From the NCBI RefSeq assembly GCF_001400735.1, contig NZ_LJPW01000158.1, positions 1 through 51,780 of the forward strand: a stretch of 51,780 nucleotides of DNA, given 5' to 3'. The position numbers and the translations under genes were made by a program. Source of the stretch: Pseudomonas caricapapayae (GTDB lineage: Bacteria > Pseudomonadota > Gammaproteobacteria > Pseudomonadales > Pseudomonadaceae). Positions 17,766 to 25,345 of this stretch are shown piece after piece; positions within the stretch are counted from its first letter, which is position 1, and every line of letters starts with the position of its first letter. Under the pieces are notes generated by a model. The model was not told the DNA's origin and ran no database searches. It saw nothing but the letters and a program-made list of their open reading frames with translations.

Positions 17766-18716
17766 ATGTTTGAAGCTTTTGGCGACATGTCCCTCGACTT
17801 GCTGCGTGCTTTTGAAGTCGCGGCCCGCCTGCGCAGCTTTACTGCAGCGGCCATCGAACTGGGCACTACTCAGCCTGCTGTCAGCCAGCAGATCAAGCGC
17901 CTTGAAGAACAATTGGCCACCCGACTGTTTGACCGGATCTATCGCGGTATCGAGCTTACTGAAGCCGGCGAAATATTGTTCAGTCATGTGCAGGCTGGCT
18001 TGCAGTCCATCGACAGCGGGTTGATAGCGATCACCGAACAGCACCAGCACGAAGTGCTCCAGGTAGCGACCGACTTTGCCTTCGCCGCCTACTGGCTGAT
18101 GCCGCGCCTGCACCGTTTCCACAAGATCAACCCGGACGTGGATGTCAGCCTGGTCACCAGCGAGCGTACCCACAGCATGTTACGCGCCGATATCGACGTC
18201 GCCGTACTGTTCGGCGACGGGCGCTTCAAGCAAGGCGAAAGCCATTGGCTGTTCAGCGAAGAAGTCTTTCCGGTGTGCAGTCCGCAACTGATCGCGGGTC
18301 GCCAGACGCCGCTGCCCAACGAAGCGCTACGCGACTTTCCGCTCTTGCACCTGCGCGGCGAAAGCAGCAACAACTGGTTTGACTGGGCAGGCGTATTCCG
18401 CGCCCTCGACATCCCCCAGGCCCCTACGCCCGGGCAACTGCGTTTCGACAACTACACCCTGCTCATCCAGGCCGCGATTGGCGGACAAGGCATCGCCATC
18501 GGCTGGAAACACCTGGTCGACGACCTCCTCGACCAAGGCCTGCTCTGCCGCCCCATCGCCGGAGCCGCCATTTCCGGCCACGGCTATTACGTGGTTTTGC
18601 CCCAGCGCAAACGGCGCGTGCAAATCGTTCAGCAGTTCGTGGACTGGCTGGCGAGTGAGCAGGCGTTGAGCGGGGTTTCGCTGGCGGGCAGGCCGTTGCC
18701 GTCGATTGCGGTGTAA
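17766..18716 (+). CDS. LysR-type regulator of choline-sulfate use
   Basis: This 316-aa LysR-family activator has an N-terminal winged helix-turn-helix (LDLLRAFEVAARLRSFT, then GTTQPAVSQQIKRLEEQL). The inducer-binding domain starts near residue 95. The ATG at 17766 gives the start seen in similar regulators; an internal ATG at 17787 is possible. It is transcribed away from betC across 114 bp that must hold both promoters. Control of betC-choX-sulP, probably with choline or choline-O-sulfate as inducer, is inferred from position. Confidence 0.88.
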   Translation: MFEAFGDMSLDLLRAFEVAARLRSFTAAAIELGTTQPAVSQQIKRLEEQLATRLFDRIYRGIELTEAGEILFSHVQAGLQSIDSGLIAITEQHQHEVLQVATDFAFAAYWLMPRLHRFHKINPDVDVSLVTSERTHSMLRADIDVAVLFGDGRFKQGESHWLFSEEVFPVCSPQLIAGRQTPLPNEALRDFPLLHLRGESSNNWFDWAGVFRALDIPQAPTPGQLRFDNYTLLIQAAIGGQGIAIGWKHLVDDLLDQGLLCRPIAGAAISGHGYYVVLPQRKRRVQIVQQFVDWLASEQALSGVSLAGRPLPSIAV

Positions 18717-18752
18717 GCAGGCGTTCATTTTTTGGTCAGGAAGGACTCATAC

Positions 18753-19085
18753 ATGTCCGACATCCACGGCTACCACGCCCACATCTATTTCAACGCCCAA
18801 ACCCTAGACCAGGCCCGAGCCCTGTGCGAAGCCGCGACCGAGAAATTTGCCGTGCAGATGGGCCGGGTTCACCAGAAGCTGGTCGGGCCGCATCCGGACT
18901 GGAGTTGTCAGTTGGCGTTTGGGCATGAGCAGTTGGCTGACGTTACGCTGTGGCTTGCGTTGAATCGCGATGGGCTGGTGGTGTTTCTGCATCCTCTGAC
19001 AGGTAATGAGCTGCGTGACCATACTGACCATGCCATTTGGATGGGGGCGGTCCGGCCCTTGAATCTGAGCGCTTTAAGTGGCTGA
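18753..19085 (+). CDS. DOPA 4,5-dioxygenase family protein
   Basis: The 110-aa product matches the small DOPA 4,5-dioxygenase-like family first known from fungi and common in proteobacteria. The start is HGYHAHIYF, a His-rich strand typical of the family. Further conserved histidines are in VGPHPDW, FLHPLTGNELRDHTDHAIWMG. AGGAAGGA lies upstream of the ATG at 18753. The bacterial role is not established; extradiol cleavage of a catechol is possible. It follows the LysR gene by 36 nt in the same direction and could be co-transcribed. Confidence 0.85.
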   Translation: MSDIHGYHAHIYFNAQTLDQARALCEAATEKFAVQMGRVHQKLVGPHPDWSCQLAFGHEQLADVTLWLALNRDGLVVFLHPLTGNELRDHTDHAIWMGAVRPLNLSALSG

Positions 19086-19170
19086 TTGCTAGCTAGTCGA
19101 CCTTTTCCTTCCATTGCCCCACGCTGATCACCGCCCAAAAAATGGGTGTAAGATAGCGTCGCCAAAAAAT

Positions 19171-19182
19171 GACCGACTGGTC
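19171..19182. promoter_or_regulatory. TetR/AcrR-like operator in the hydrolase promoter
   Basis: GACCGACTGGTC is an inverted repeat (GACC-N4-GGTC) resembling operators of TetR/AcrR-family repressors, including NemR-type boxes as I remember them. It overlaps a possible -35 (TGACCG at 19170), 18 nt before a possible -10 (TAATTT at 19194), upstream of the alpha/beta hydrolase. No TetR gene is in the window. Confidence 0.4.
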
Positions 19183-19300
19183 TTTTCAGGCGCTAATTTT
19201 AAAGAAATGGTCATGCAATTGCTTGAAACTCAGGTATCAAAGGTCTGTACAGACCCTCTTGTTTCGAATGCTGAAAGACCAGAAAAGAGGATCATCAGAA

Positions 19301-20125
19301 ATGCCGGATCTACTCATCGATGGTAAGACCCTTCACTATTCTGACCAAGGCACTGGGCCGGTCGTTTTGCTCGGGCACAGTTACCTCTGGGACAAGGGCA
19401 TGTGGAGCGCTCAGATTGATACCCTTGCCAGCCAGTATCGGGTGATCGTGCCCGATCTCTGGGGGCACGGGGATTCCAGCGGGTTTCCGGAAGGCACCCG
19501 CAATCTCGATGATCTGGCCCGGCATGCGCTGGCGTTGCTGGATCATTTGAATATCGAGCAGTGCAGCATCGTCGGGTTGTCAGTGGGCGGCATGTGGGGC
19601 GCAATTGCAGCACTGTTGGCACCTGAGCGCATCACCGGGCTGGTGTTGATGGACACTTATCTGGGCAAAGAGTCGGAGGCAAAGAAGGCCTACTATTTTT
19701 CGCTGCTCGACAAGGTCGAAGAGGCTGGTGACTTTCCCGAGCCGCTGCTGGATATCGTGGTGCCGATCTTTTTCCGTCCCGGCATTGATCCGCAGTCGCC
19801 TTTGTACACGTCGTTTCGTGCAGCGCTTGCCGGCATGAATGCCGAGCAGTTGCGCCAGTCCGTCGTGCCATTGGGGCGAATGATCTTTGGTCGTGATGAC
19901 CGGCTTGGGTTGATCGAGCAACTGAATGCCGACACCACGCTGGTGATGTGTGGCGATGCAGACATTCCGCGCCCGCCTGAGGAGACTCGTGAGATGGCCG
20001 GCCTGATTGGCTGCCCTTATGTGCTGGTGCCCGAGGCGGGTCATATCGCCAATCTGGAAAACCCTGATTTTGTGTCAGGGGCGCTGATGACGTTCCTGGC
20101 GCGGGTTAACCAGAAGCAGGATTGA
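19301..20125 (+). CDS. Alpha/beta hydrolase
   Basis: The 274-aa product has a complete alpha/beta-hydrolase core. Nucleophile Ser94 lies in GLSVGG, the acid is probably in CGDADIPRP, and the His is in PEAGHIANLENPD. The oxyanion region is LLGHSYLWDKGMW and the strand/loop motif is PDLWGHGDSSGF. GAGGATC precedes the ATG at 19301. An upstream in-frame ATG at 19169 overlaps the promoter-like region and adds a segment unlike the family, so it is rejected. The substrate is unknown. A TetR-like palindrome suggests repression released by a small molecule. Confidence 0.88.
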   Translation: MPDLLIDGKTLHYSDQGTGPVVLLGHSYLWDKGMWSAQIDTLASQYRVIVPDLWGHGDSSGFPEGTRNLDDLARHALALLDHLNIEQCSIVGLSVGGMWGAIAALLAPERITGLVLMDTYLGKESEAKKAYYFSLLDKVEEAGDFPEPLLDIVVPIFFRPGIDPQSPLYTSFRAALAGMNAEQLRQSVVPLGRMIFGRDDRLGLIEQLNADTTLVMCGDADIPRPPEETREMAGLIGCPYVLVPEAGHIANLENPDFVSGALMTFLARVNQKQD

Positions 20126-20157
20126 GCTGGGCTGGTTTCCGCGCTGGGCGGCCCTCA

Positions 20158-20212
20158 AGATCGGACACGGAGCGTCCAGAACGGCATGCGACGCGGAGCG
20201 TCGCACGATAGT
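20158..20212. repeat. GC-rich palindromic repeat (GACGCAGAGCGTC family)
   Basis: GGACACGGAGCGTCC and GCGACGCGGAGCGTCGC are adjacent palindromes with the same AGAACGGCATGC spacer as the copy at 15033 and an ACGATAGT tail like the copies at 15033 and 31003. It follows the hydrolase gene. Confidence 0.75.
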
Positions 20213-20238
20213 TGAAAACTTGCTTCTGCCCGGAGGGC

Positions 20239-20344
20239 GTGGGAGCGGACTTGTCCGCGAATACGGCGGCTCAACCGATACATTTTTTGAGAATATACCG
20301 GCGCTTTCGCGAACAATGCGGACCGCCGCCCCGGTCACTCCCAC
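20239..20344. repeat. Inverted REP pair (BIME-like)
   Basis: GTGGGAGCGGACTTGTCCGCGAA at the left faces a diverged inverted copy ending CACTCCCAC at the right. The right flank (GGCCTTCGGCCAGAATC) is the reverse complement of the flank in each unit of the array at 1-600, so both come from one REP family. It lies between the convergent hydrolase and RcnB-like genes. Confidence 0.85.
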
Positions 20345-20409
20345 GGCCTTCGGCCAGAATCAAAAAGCGGACTTGTGCAAAATGTTGGGCGCGAAACCTG
20401 AGTCCTACA

Positions 20410-20928
20410 TCAATTCAACACACCATCCAGAATCGCATACACAATCCCCGAACCCACGGCGATCAGTACGACATCGGTGCCCAAGCGGCGCCACTCGTAG
20501 CCGTCATACTGTGGCAGGTATTGCAGCGAGCGGCTGTCCAGGCGTTTGCCGTAACCAGGTGGCAAAGGACGGCCCTTGGCGATGTGTACGCCCGGCGGCA
20601 ATGGCTGGCCGCGGCCGATGACGTCGCGGTGCTGCTGGAAGGTCTGGCGTACCGGCCCGAAATCCTGCGGTGGACGGTTGCCGCCGCGGTTGTCCTGATG
20701 CGCTTGTTTGCCCGGCCCGTTGTCGGGGCCTCTGCGGTTATCGTTGCCCGGCCCACGGTCACTGCCAGGCTCATTATGGCCACCGTTGTTTTGCGGCCCC
20801 TGTTGCTGGCCACCACGAGTGCCTTCCGGGCCATCGCCGCGTTGATCAGGCGGAGCAGCTTGCAGCAGCGGGCTGGCGCTGATCATCAGGATACCCAGTC
20901 CGGTAATAAAACGGTTTGGCAGTTTCAT
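20410..20928 (-). CDS. RcnB-like periplasmic protein
   Basis: The 172-aa product has a signal peptide (MKLPNRFITGLGILMISASPLLQA). A low-complexity Gly/Gln/Asn/Pro-rich segment covers about residues 27-95. A C-terminal RcnB-type domain then follows, with PLPPGVHIAKGRPLPPGYG and a final hydrophobic stretch (TDVVLIAVGSGIVYAIL). E. coli RcnB takes part in nickel/cobalt homeostasis; that role here is by family only. The ATG has AGGAAAC upstream. It lies downstream of trpA but is separated by a good terminator, so it is probably a separate transcript. Confidence 0.82.
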   Translation of the reverse strand: MKLPNRFITGLGILMISASPLLQAAPPDQRGDGPEGTRGGQQQGPQNNGGHNEPGSDRGPGNDNRRGPDNGPGKQAHQDNRGGNRPPQDFGPVRQTFQQHRDVIGRGQPLPPGVHIAKGRPLPPGYGKRLDSRSLQYLPQYDGYEWRRLGTDVVLIAVGSGIVYAILDGVLN

Positions 20929-20956
20929 GGTGTTTCCTCGGCTCACTCAATGCAGC

Positions 20957-20990
20957 AAAAAGGGGCTCATGACGCTGGTCATGAACCCCT
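20957..20990 (-). terminator. Intrinsic terminator after trpBA
   Basis: On the minus strand GGGG, a mismatch, then TCATGAC pairs with GTCATGA and CCCC around a 4-nt loop, followed by TTTTT. It lies about 60 nt after the trpA stop and ahead of the RcnB-like gene. Confidence 0.85.
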
Positions 20991-21052
20991 TATGTCTTGC
21001 TACATAGAACTGTCGATCAGGCTTTGATTCCTCTGTATCAGAAACTTTACCC

Positions 21053-21865
21053 TCAGCTGACGCGGGCGTTACGTACGCCCTTGGCCAATGCCGCGCACAG
21101 CGTCAACACGCCATCGATTGCCTGCTCCGGCGACTCGGCTGTGGCAATCTTGTCGACGAAGGCCGAGCCCACCACAACGCCGTCAGCCAGCCGTGCAATC
21201 GCTGCAGCCTGCTCGGGTGTGCGGATGCCGAAACCGACGCTGATCGGCAGATCAGTATGGCGGCGCAAGCGAGCGATGGCTTCAGTGACATGCTCGGTGG
21301 TTGCCGAGCCAGCACCGGTCACACCGGCAACCGACACGTAGTAGACGAAGCCGGAGCTGCGCTCCAGCACACGCGGCAGACGCGCATCGTCGGTGGTCGG
21401 CGTGGTCAGGCGGATGAAGTCGATGCCGGACGCCTGCGCAGGCGTTGCCAGTTCGGCGTCGTGCTCGGGTGGCAGGTCAACGATGATCAGGCCGTCAACG
21501 CCCGCTTCTTTTGCTTGCGCCACGAAGGCTTCGACGCCAAAGCGGTGGATCGGGTTGTAATAACCCATCAGCACAATCGGCGTGGTCTGATCGTCGACAC
21601 GGAATTCGCTGACCATCTGCAGGGTTTTCTGCAGGGTCTGACCCGCCTCCAGAGCACGCAAGGTCGCCAATTGAATGGCCACACCGTCGGCCATCGGATC
21701 GGTGAACGGCATGCCCAGCTCGATCACGTCAGCACCCGCCGCAGGCAGGCCCTTCAGGACTTTCAAAGAGGTGTCATAGCCAGGATCACCGGCAGTGATG
21801 AAGGTGACCAGCGCCGCACGACCGTCGGTTTTAAGCTGGGCGAAACGTTGTTCGAGACGGCTCAT
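21053..21865 (-). CDS. Tryptophan synthase alpha subunit
   Basis: The 270-aa TIM-barrel subunit cleaves indole-3-glycerol phosphate and passes indole to the beta subunit. Catalytic Glu49 (VIELGMPFTDP) and Asp60 (MADG) are in place, with the phosphate-binding GFGIRTPEQA further on. Its ATG overlaps the trpB stop by 4 nt, so the two subunits are translationally coupled. A terminator follows. Regulation by TrpI from the divergent gene is established in pseudomonads. Confidence 0.98.
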   Translation of the reverse strand: MSRLEQRFAQLKTDGRAALVTFITAGDPGYDTSLKVLKGLPAAGADVIELGMPFTDPMADGVAIQLATLRALEAGQTLQKTLQMVSEFRVDDQTTPIVLMGYYNPIHRFGVEAFVAQAKEAGVDGLIIVDLPPEHDAELATPAQASGIDFIRLTTPTTDDARLPRVLERSSGFVYYVSVAGVTGAGSATTEHVTEAIARLRRHTDLPISVGFGIRTPEQAAAIARLADGVVVGSAFVDKIATAESPEQAIDGVLTLCAALAKGVRNARVS

Positions 21866-23091
21866 ACCAGCTTCTCCTGAGTTTTTTCGGCGGCGGCCAT
21901 GTGGTTCATGACGGTTTGCATGTCTTTGTCACCACGCCCGGACAGGCATACGACCATCAGGTGATCGTCGCGCAGGTTGGTCGCCCGCTTCATGGCTTCG
22001 GCCAGTGCGTGAGCGGTTTCCAGTGCCGGGATGATGCCTTCGAGCAGGCAGCATTGATGGAAGGCATCCAGTGCTTCGTCGTCGGTGATGCTGACGTATT
22101 CGACGCGCTTCACCTCGTGCAGGAATGCGTGTTCCGGACCAATGCCGGGGTAGTCCAGACCGGCAGAGATCGAATGCGCATCGGTAATCTGTCCGTCGCC
22201 ATCCTGCAGCAGGTACGTGCGGTTGCCGTGCAGCACGCCCGGCACGCCGCCATTGAGGCTGGCCGCGTGCTTGTCGGTATCGACACCGTGGCCGCCCGCT
22301 TCAACCCCGATGATCTCTACGCTGGCGTCATCCAGGAACGGATGGAACAGGCCCATGGCGTTGGAACCGCCACCGACGCAGGCAATCAGGCTGTCCGGCA
22401 GGCGGCCTTCCTTCTCTTGCATCTGCTCTCTGGTTTCCTTGCCGATGATGGCCTGGAAGTCACGCACCATCGCCGGGTAAGGGTGCGGGCCTGCCACGGT
22501 GCCGATCAGGTAGAAGGTGTCTTCGACGTTGGTCACCCAGTCGCGCAGCGCTTCGTTCATCGCATCTTTCAGAGTGCCGGTGCCGGAAGTGACTGGCACG
22601 ATTTCAGCGCCCAGCAACTTCATGCGGAATACGTTGGCCTGTTGGCGCTCGATATCGGTAGCACCCATGTAGATCACGCAAGGCAGGCCGAAACGCGCTG
22701 CAACAGTTGCAGTGGCAACGCCGTGCATGCCTGCGCCGGTTTCCGCGATGAGACGTTTTTTGCCCATGCGCTTGGCGAGCAGTACCTGGCCGATGCAGTT
22801 GTTGATCTTGTGCGCGCCGGTGTGATTGAGCTCTTCGCGCTTGAAGTAGATTTTTGCGCCGCCGCAGAACTCGGTCAGACGCTCGGCAAAGTACAGCGGG
22901 TTCGGGCGGCCCACGTAGTCGCGCTGGAAGTAGGCCATCTCTTTGGCGAACTCCGGGTCAGCCTTGGCGGCTTCGTACTCGCGGTTGAGGTCTAGCACCA
23001 GCGGCATCAGGGTTTCAGCCACGTAGCGGCCGCCAAATGAGCCGAACAGGCCATTGGCGTCGGGGCCGCTGCGGAAATTGGTCTGGGTCAT
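21862..23091 (-). CDS. Tryptophan synthase beta subunit
   Basis: The 409-aa PLP enzyme condenses indole with serine. Lys95 in LNHTGAHKINN is the Schiff-base lysine and CVGGGSNAMG is the phosphate-binding loop. GSFGGRYVAETLMP and the C-terminal VCLSGRGDKD are conserved. Length is usual (E. coli 397 aa). TGGAG lies 8 nt before the ATG. It is the first gene of trpBA and faces trpI across 127 bp, the classic Pseudomonas layout in which TrpI with indoleglycerol phosphate activates transcription. Confidence 0.98.
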   Translation of the reverse strand: MTQTNFRSGPDANGLFGSFGGRYVAETLMPLVLDLNREYEAAKADPEFAKEMAYFQRDYVGRPNPLYFAERLTEFCGGAKIYFKREELNHTGAHKINNCIGQVLLAKRMGKKRLIAETGAGMHGVATATVAARFGLPCVIYMGATDIERQQANVFRMKLLGAEIVPVTSGTGTLKDAMNEALRDWVTNVEDTFYLIGTVAGPHPYPAMVRDFQAIIGKETREQMQEKEGRLPDSLIACVGGGSNAMGLFHPFLDDASVEIIGVEAGGHGVDTDKHAASLNGGVPGVLHGNRTYLLQDGDGQITDAHSISAGLDYPGIGPEHAFLHEVKRVEYVSITDDEALDAFHQCCLLEGIIPALETAHALAEAMKRATNLRDDHLMVVCLSGRGDKDMQTVMNHMAAAEKTQEKLV

Positions 23092-23165
23092 GAAGTGCTC
23101 CAGTTGCAGTATTGGGCGAATGGGTTGAGCCGTATTGGCAATGGGTCCACTTTAACCAGCGCAAG

Positions 23166-23182
23166 ATCGGATGAAAACCGAT
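23166..23182. promoter_or_regulatory. Probable TrpI binding dyad
   Basis: ATCGG-ATGAAAA-CCGAT is a perfect interrupted dyad in the trpB-trpI intergenic region, 37-53 bp before the trpI start and 75-91 bp before trpB. Its position and LysR-type spacing fit TrpI activation of trpBA and autoregulation. The assignment rests on position and symmetry. Confidence 0.55.
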
Positions 23183-23218
23183 AAGATCGCTGCAACCTGT
23201 CAGGAAAACTCACAGATC

Positions 23219-24127
23219 ATGAGCCGCGACCTCCCTCCGCTCAATGCCTTGCGCGCCTTCGAAAGCACTGCTCGTCTTGGCGGTGTCAGTCAGGCCGCCG
23301 AACAGCTGAACGTGACACATGGCGCTGTCAGTCGCCAACTGAAAGTGCTCGAAGAGCACCTGGGCGTCAGCCTGTTCAGCAAGGACGGCCGAGGCTTGAA
23401 ACTCACAGATGCAGGCATTCGATTGCGCGATGTCAGTAGCGAAGCCTTCGACCGTCTGCGAGGTGTGTGTGTCGAGCTGAGCAAAGGCAGCGCAGATGCG
23501 CCGTTTGTGCTGGGTTGTTCCGGCAGTCTGCTGGCGCGCTGGTTTATTCCACGTTTGAGTCGCCTGAATGCCGAGTTGCCGGACCTGCGTCTGCACCTGT
23601 CCGCGGGCGAAGGCGATCTTGACCCGCGTCGGCCCGGCCTGGATGCATTGCTGGTATTCGCCGAGCCACCGTGGCCTGCAGACATGCAGGTATTCGAACT
23701 GGCAAGCGAGCGGATCGGACCTGTATTGAGTCCGCGGTTCGCTGGGTTCGGACGCCTGCACGATGCACCGGCCGCGGCCCTGCTTGAGGAATCATTGCTG
23801 CAAACCACCTCTCGTCCGCAAGCCTGGCCAAGCTGGGCACAGCAAAACGGCATTGATCCGCGGTCATTGCATTACGGGCAGGGTTTCGAGCATTTGTATT
23901 ATTTGCTGGAGGCGGCTGTAGCAGGCCTGGGCATTGCGATTGCGCCGGAGCCATTGGTCATTGATGACCTTAAAGCCGGTCGCCTGGCTGCGCCGTGGGG
24001 TTTCAGCGAAACCCCGGCGCAGCTGGCGCTCTGGGTGCCCAGACGCGCGGCCGATGGACGGGCGCAGCAGCTTGCTCAGTGGTTGAAAAATGAGCTGAAG
24101 CGGCCTGGGGACCCGATCAGAATCTGA
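23219..24127 (+). CDS. LysR-type activator TrpI
   Basis: The 302-aa regulator activates trpBA in response to indoleglycerol phosphate. Its N-terminal helix-turn-helix reads LNALRAFESTARLGGVSQAA then VTHGAVSRQLKVLEEHLGV; the effector domain follows from about residue 92. The start MSRDLPPLNALRAF at 23219 matches known TrpI proteins; an upstream in-frame ATG at 23171 falls in the operator region and is rejected. Its TGA abuts the stop codon of the convergent DUF883 gene (TGATCA), leaving no intergenic base. Confidence 0.95.
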   Translation: MSRDLPPLNALRAFESTARLGGVSQAAEQLNVTHGAVSRQLKVLEEHLGVSLFSKDGRGLKLTDAGIRLRDVSSEAFDRLRGVCVELSKGSADAPFVLGCSGSLLARWFIPRLSRLNAELPDLRLHLSAGEGDLDPRRPGLDALLVFAEPPWPADMQVFELASERIGPVLSPRFAGFGRLHDAPAAALLEESLLQTTSRPQAWPSWAQQNGIDPRSLHYGQGFEHLYYLLEAAVAGLGIAIAPEPLVIDDLKAGRLAAPWGFSETPAQLALWVPRRAADGRAQQLAQWLKNELKRPGDPIRI

Positions 24128-24454
24128 TCAGTTGCCGCGCTTGAACAGCATGTACGCAGCGATCAGGCCAATGGCACCTACCGCAACGCCAGCGGTGGTC
24201 CAAGGGTGTTCCTGAGCGTAGTCGCGGGTAGCCAGTGCGTTTTCGCGGGTTTTTTCTTTAACGTCTTCGTAGACATCGCTGAGCAGGCTGCGCGAATGGC
24301 TCAGTGCGCTTTCAGCGTTGGCTTTCAGATTTTTCAATGTCTTGCGCGACTCGTCGGTAGCGTCGGCTTTCAGGCCCTCGAGGGACTTCAGGAGGCTCTC
24401 GATTTCAGCTTCCATACTCTGCAACGAGGCTTTGCGAAGTGACGTAGTAGCCAT
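24128..24454 (-). CDS. DUF883 (ElaB/YqjD-like) membrane-anchored protein
   Basis: The 108-aa protein is mostly amphipathic helix, rich in Ala, Lys, Glu and Ser (residues 1-80). It ends in the family signature DYAQEHPWTTAGVAVGAIGLIAAYMLF, a single C-terminal transmembrane helix with a basic KRGN tail. E. coli ElaB/YqjD are inner-membrane proteins that bind ribosomes in stationary phase; the same role here is inference. The ATG at 24454 has AGGAG upstream. It diverges from the dodecin gene and converges with trpI with abutting stops. Confidence 0.9.
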   Translation of the reverse strand: MATTSLRKASLQSMEAEIESLLKSLEGLKADATDESRKTLKNLKANAESALSHSRSLLSDVYEDVKEKTRENALATRDYAQEHPWTTAGVAVGAIGLIAAYMLFKRGN

Positions 24455-24620
24455 GGTGTTTCTCCTGCAATGATGAGTGGGCGTGTTGTTTCCGACTCCG
24501 GGCTTTTTGGAAAGTGCGATGGGATTTTTGCAAAGCGCTGAACTTTTGCGCGCGTTCTCCTGACAGAAGCAGGGAGCGCGGTCTATATCGCGTCTTTTCC
24601 AGACCTTCAGGAGAACTGCC

Positions 24621-24836
24621 ATGACCGATCATCACACGTACAAAAAAGTTGAAATCGTAGGCTCTTCCACCACCACCATCGAAGACGCCATCAATAACGC
24701 ACTGGCCGAAGCCAGCAAAAGCCTTGATCTTATGGAATGGTTTGAAGTGACTGAAACCCGCGGCCATATTGAAAACGGCAAGGTTGCGCACTTCCAGGTC
24801 ACCTTGAAAGTCGGCTTCCGCATTACCAACAGCTGA
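24621..24836 (+). CDS. Dodecin family flavin-binding protein
   Basis: The 71-aa product begins MTDHHTYKKVEIVGSSTTT and contains SLDLMEWFEVTETRGHIENG, the dodecin core whose Trp stacks on flavin in the dodecameric shell. Length is normal. AGGAGAAC lies before the ATG. Bacterial dodecins store or buffer FMN/riboflavin. It is divergent from the DUF883 gene with a 166-bp shared upstream region and sits in a group of small stress-type genes. Confidence 0.94.
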   Translation: MTDHHTYKKVEIVGSSTTTIEDAINNALAEASKSLDLMEWFEVTETRGHIENGKVAHFQVTLKVGFRITNS

Positions 24837-24982
24837 TGGCCCTCTGAACCTTTTGGCTGGCCGATTGCCATAACCTGCGCTACACACACAGATATGGCCA
24901 CACGGTTGATGTGTGGGCGTGGGAATTTAATGGGCGCCTGTTCCGATGGCGTCTTCATTTGGCCGGACGAGAGGGATTACCC

Positions 24983-25207
24983 ATGAAGAAGTTTTTGTTG
25001 GCTGTAGGCTTGCTCAGCGTTGCAGGCACTGCCCTCGCGGCAGGCAAGCCATGTGAAGAGTTGAAAAGTGAAATCGACGCCAGACTCCAGGCGAAGGGCG
25101 TAACGTCCTACACGCTGGAAGTGGTCGAGAAAGGCAGCGCGGCCGACAAGCAAGTCGTCGGCACCTGCGAAGGCGGGACCAAGGTAATCGTTTACCAGCG
25201 CGGTTGA
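24983..25207 (+). CDS. DUF1161 periplasmic protein (copy 1)
   Basis: This 74-aa secreted protein has a signal peptide (MKKFLLAVGLLSVAGTALAA). The mature domain reads KPCEELKSEIDARLQAKGV, VTSYTLEVVEKG, then GTCEGGTKVIVYQRG, with two cysteines that may form a disulfide. It closely resembles the gene at 27109, so the two are paralogues flanking the monooxygenase and osmC. The function of DUF1161 is unknown. A strong bidirectional hairpin terminator follows. Confidence 0.88.
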   Translation: MKKFLLAVGLLSVAGTALAAGKPCEELKSEIDARLQAKGVTSYTLEVVEKGSAADKQVVGTCEGGTKVIVYQRG

Positions 25208-25269
25208 TTGCCAATCGGGCCTGACCCTGGTCAGTTTGCCCGGTTAATCCCGTTTGCAGGGTTCACGAG

Positions 25270-25315
25270 CAGAATCGCCCCGGACTGTCATCCAGTCCGG
25301 GGCGATTCTGTTTTT
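25270..25315 (+). terminator. Strong intrinsic terminator
   Basis: CAGAATCGCCCCGGACTG pairs perfectly with CAGTCCGGGGCGATTCTG around a 5-nt loop and is followed by TTTTT. It ends the DUF1161 transcript and, by symmetry, may stop the convergent monooxygenase transcript. Confidence 0.93.
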
Positions 25316-25345
25316 GGCGGGGTATTTTGCGCTTCGACAAACCGC

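Noticed and set aside
19169..19300. N-terminal extension of the alpha/beta hydrolase
   Set aside because: It overlaps the operator/promoter-like sequence and lacks family similarity; the ATG at 19301 has a good ribosome-binding site.
24540..24567. AlgU promoter for dodecin
   Set aside because: GAACTT is present at 24540 but no TCTGA-like -10 lies 16-17 nt downstream.
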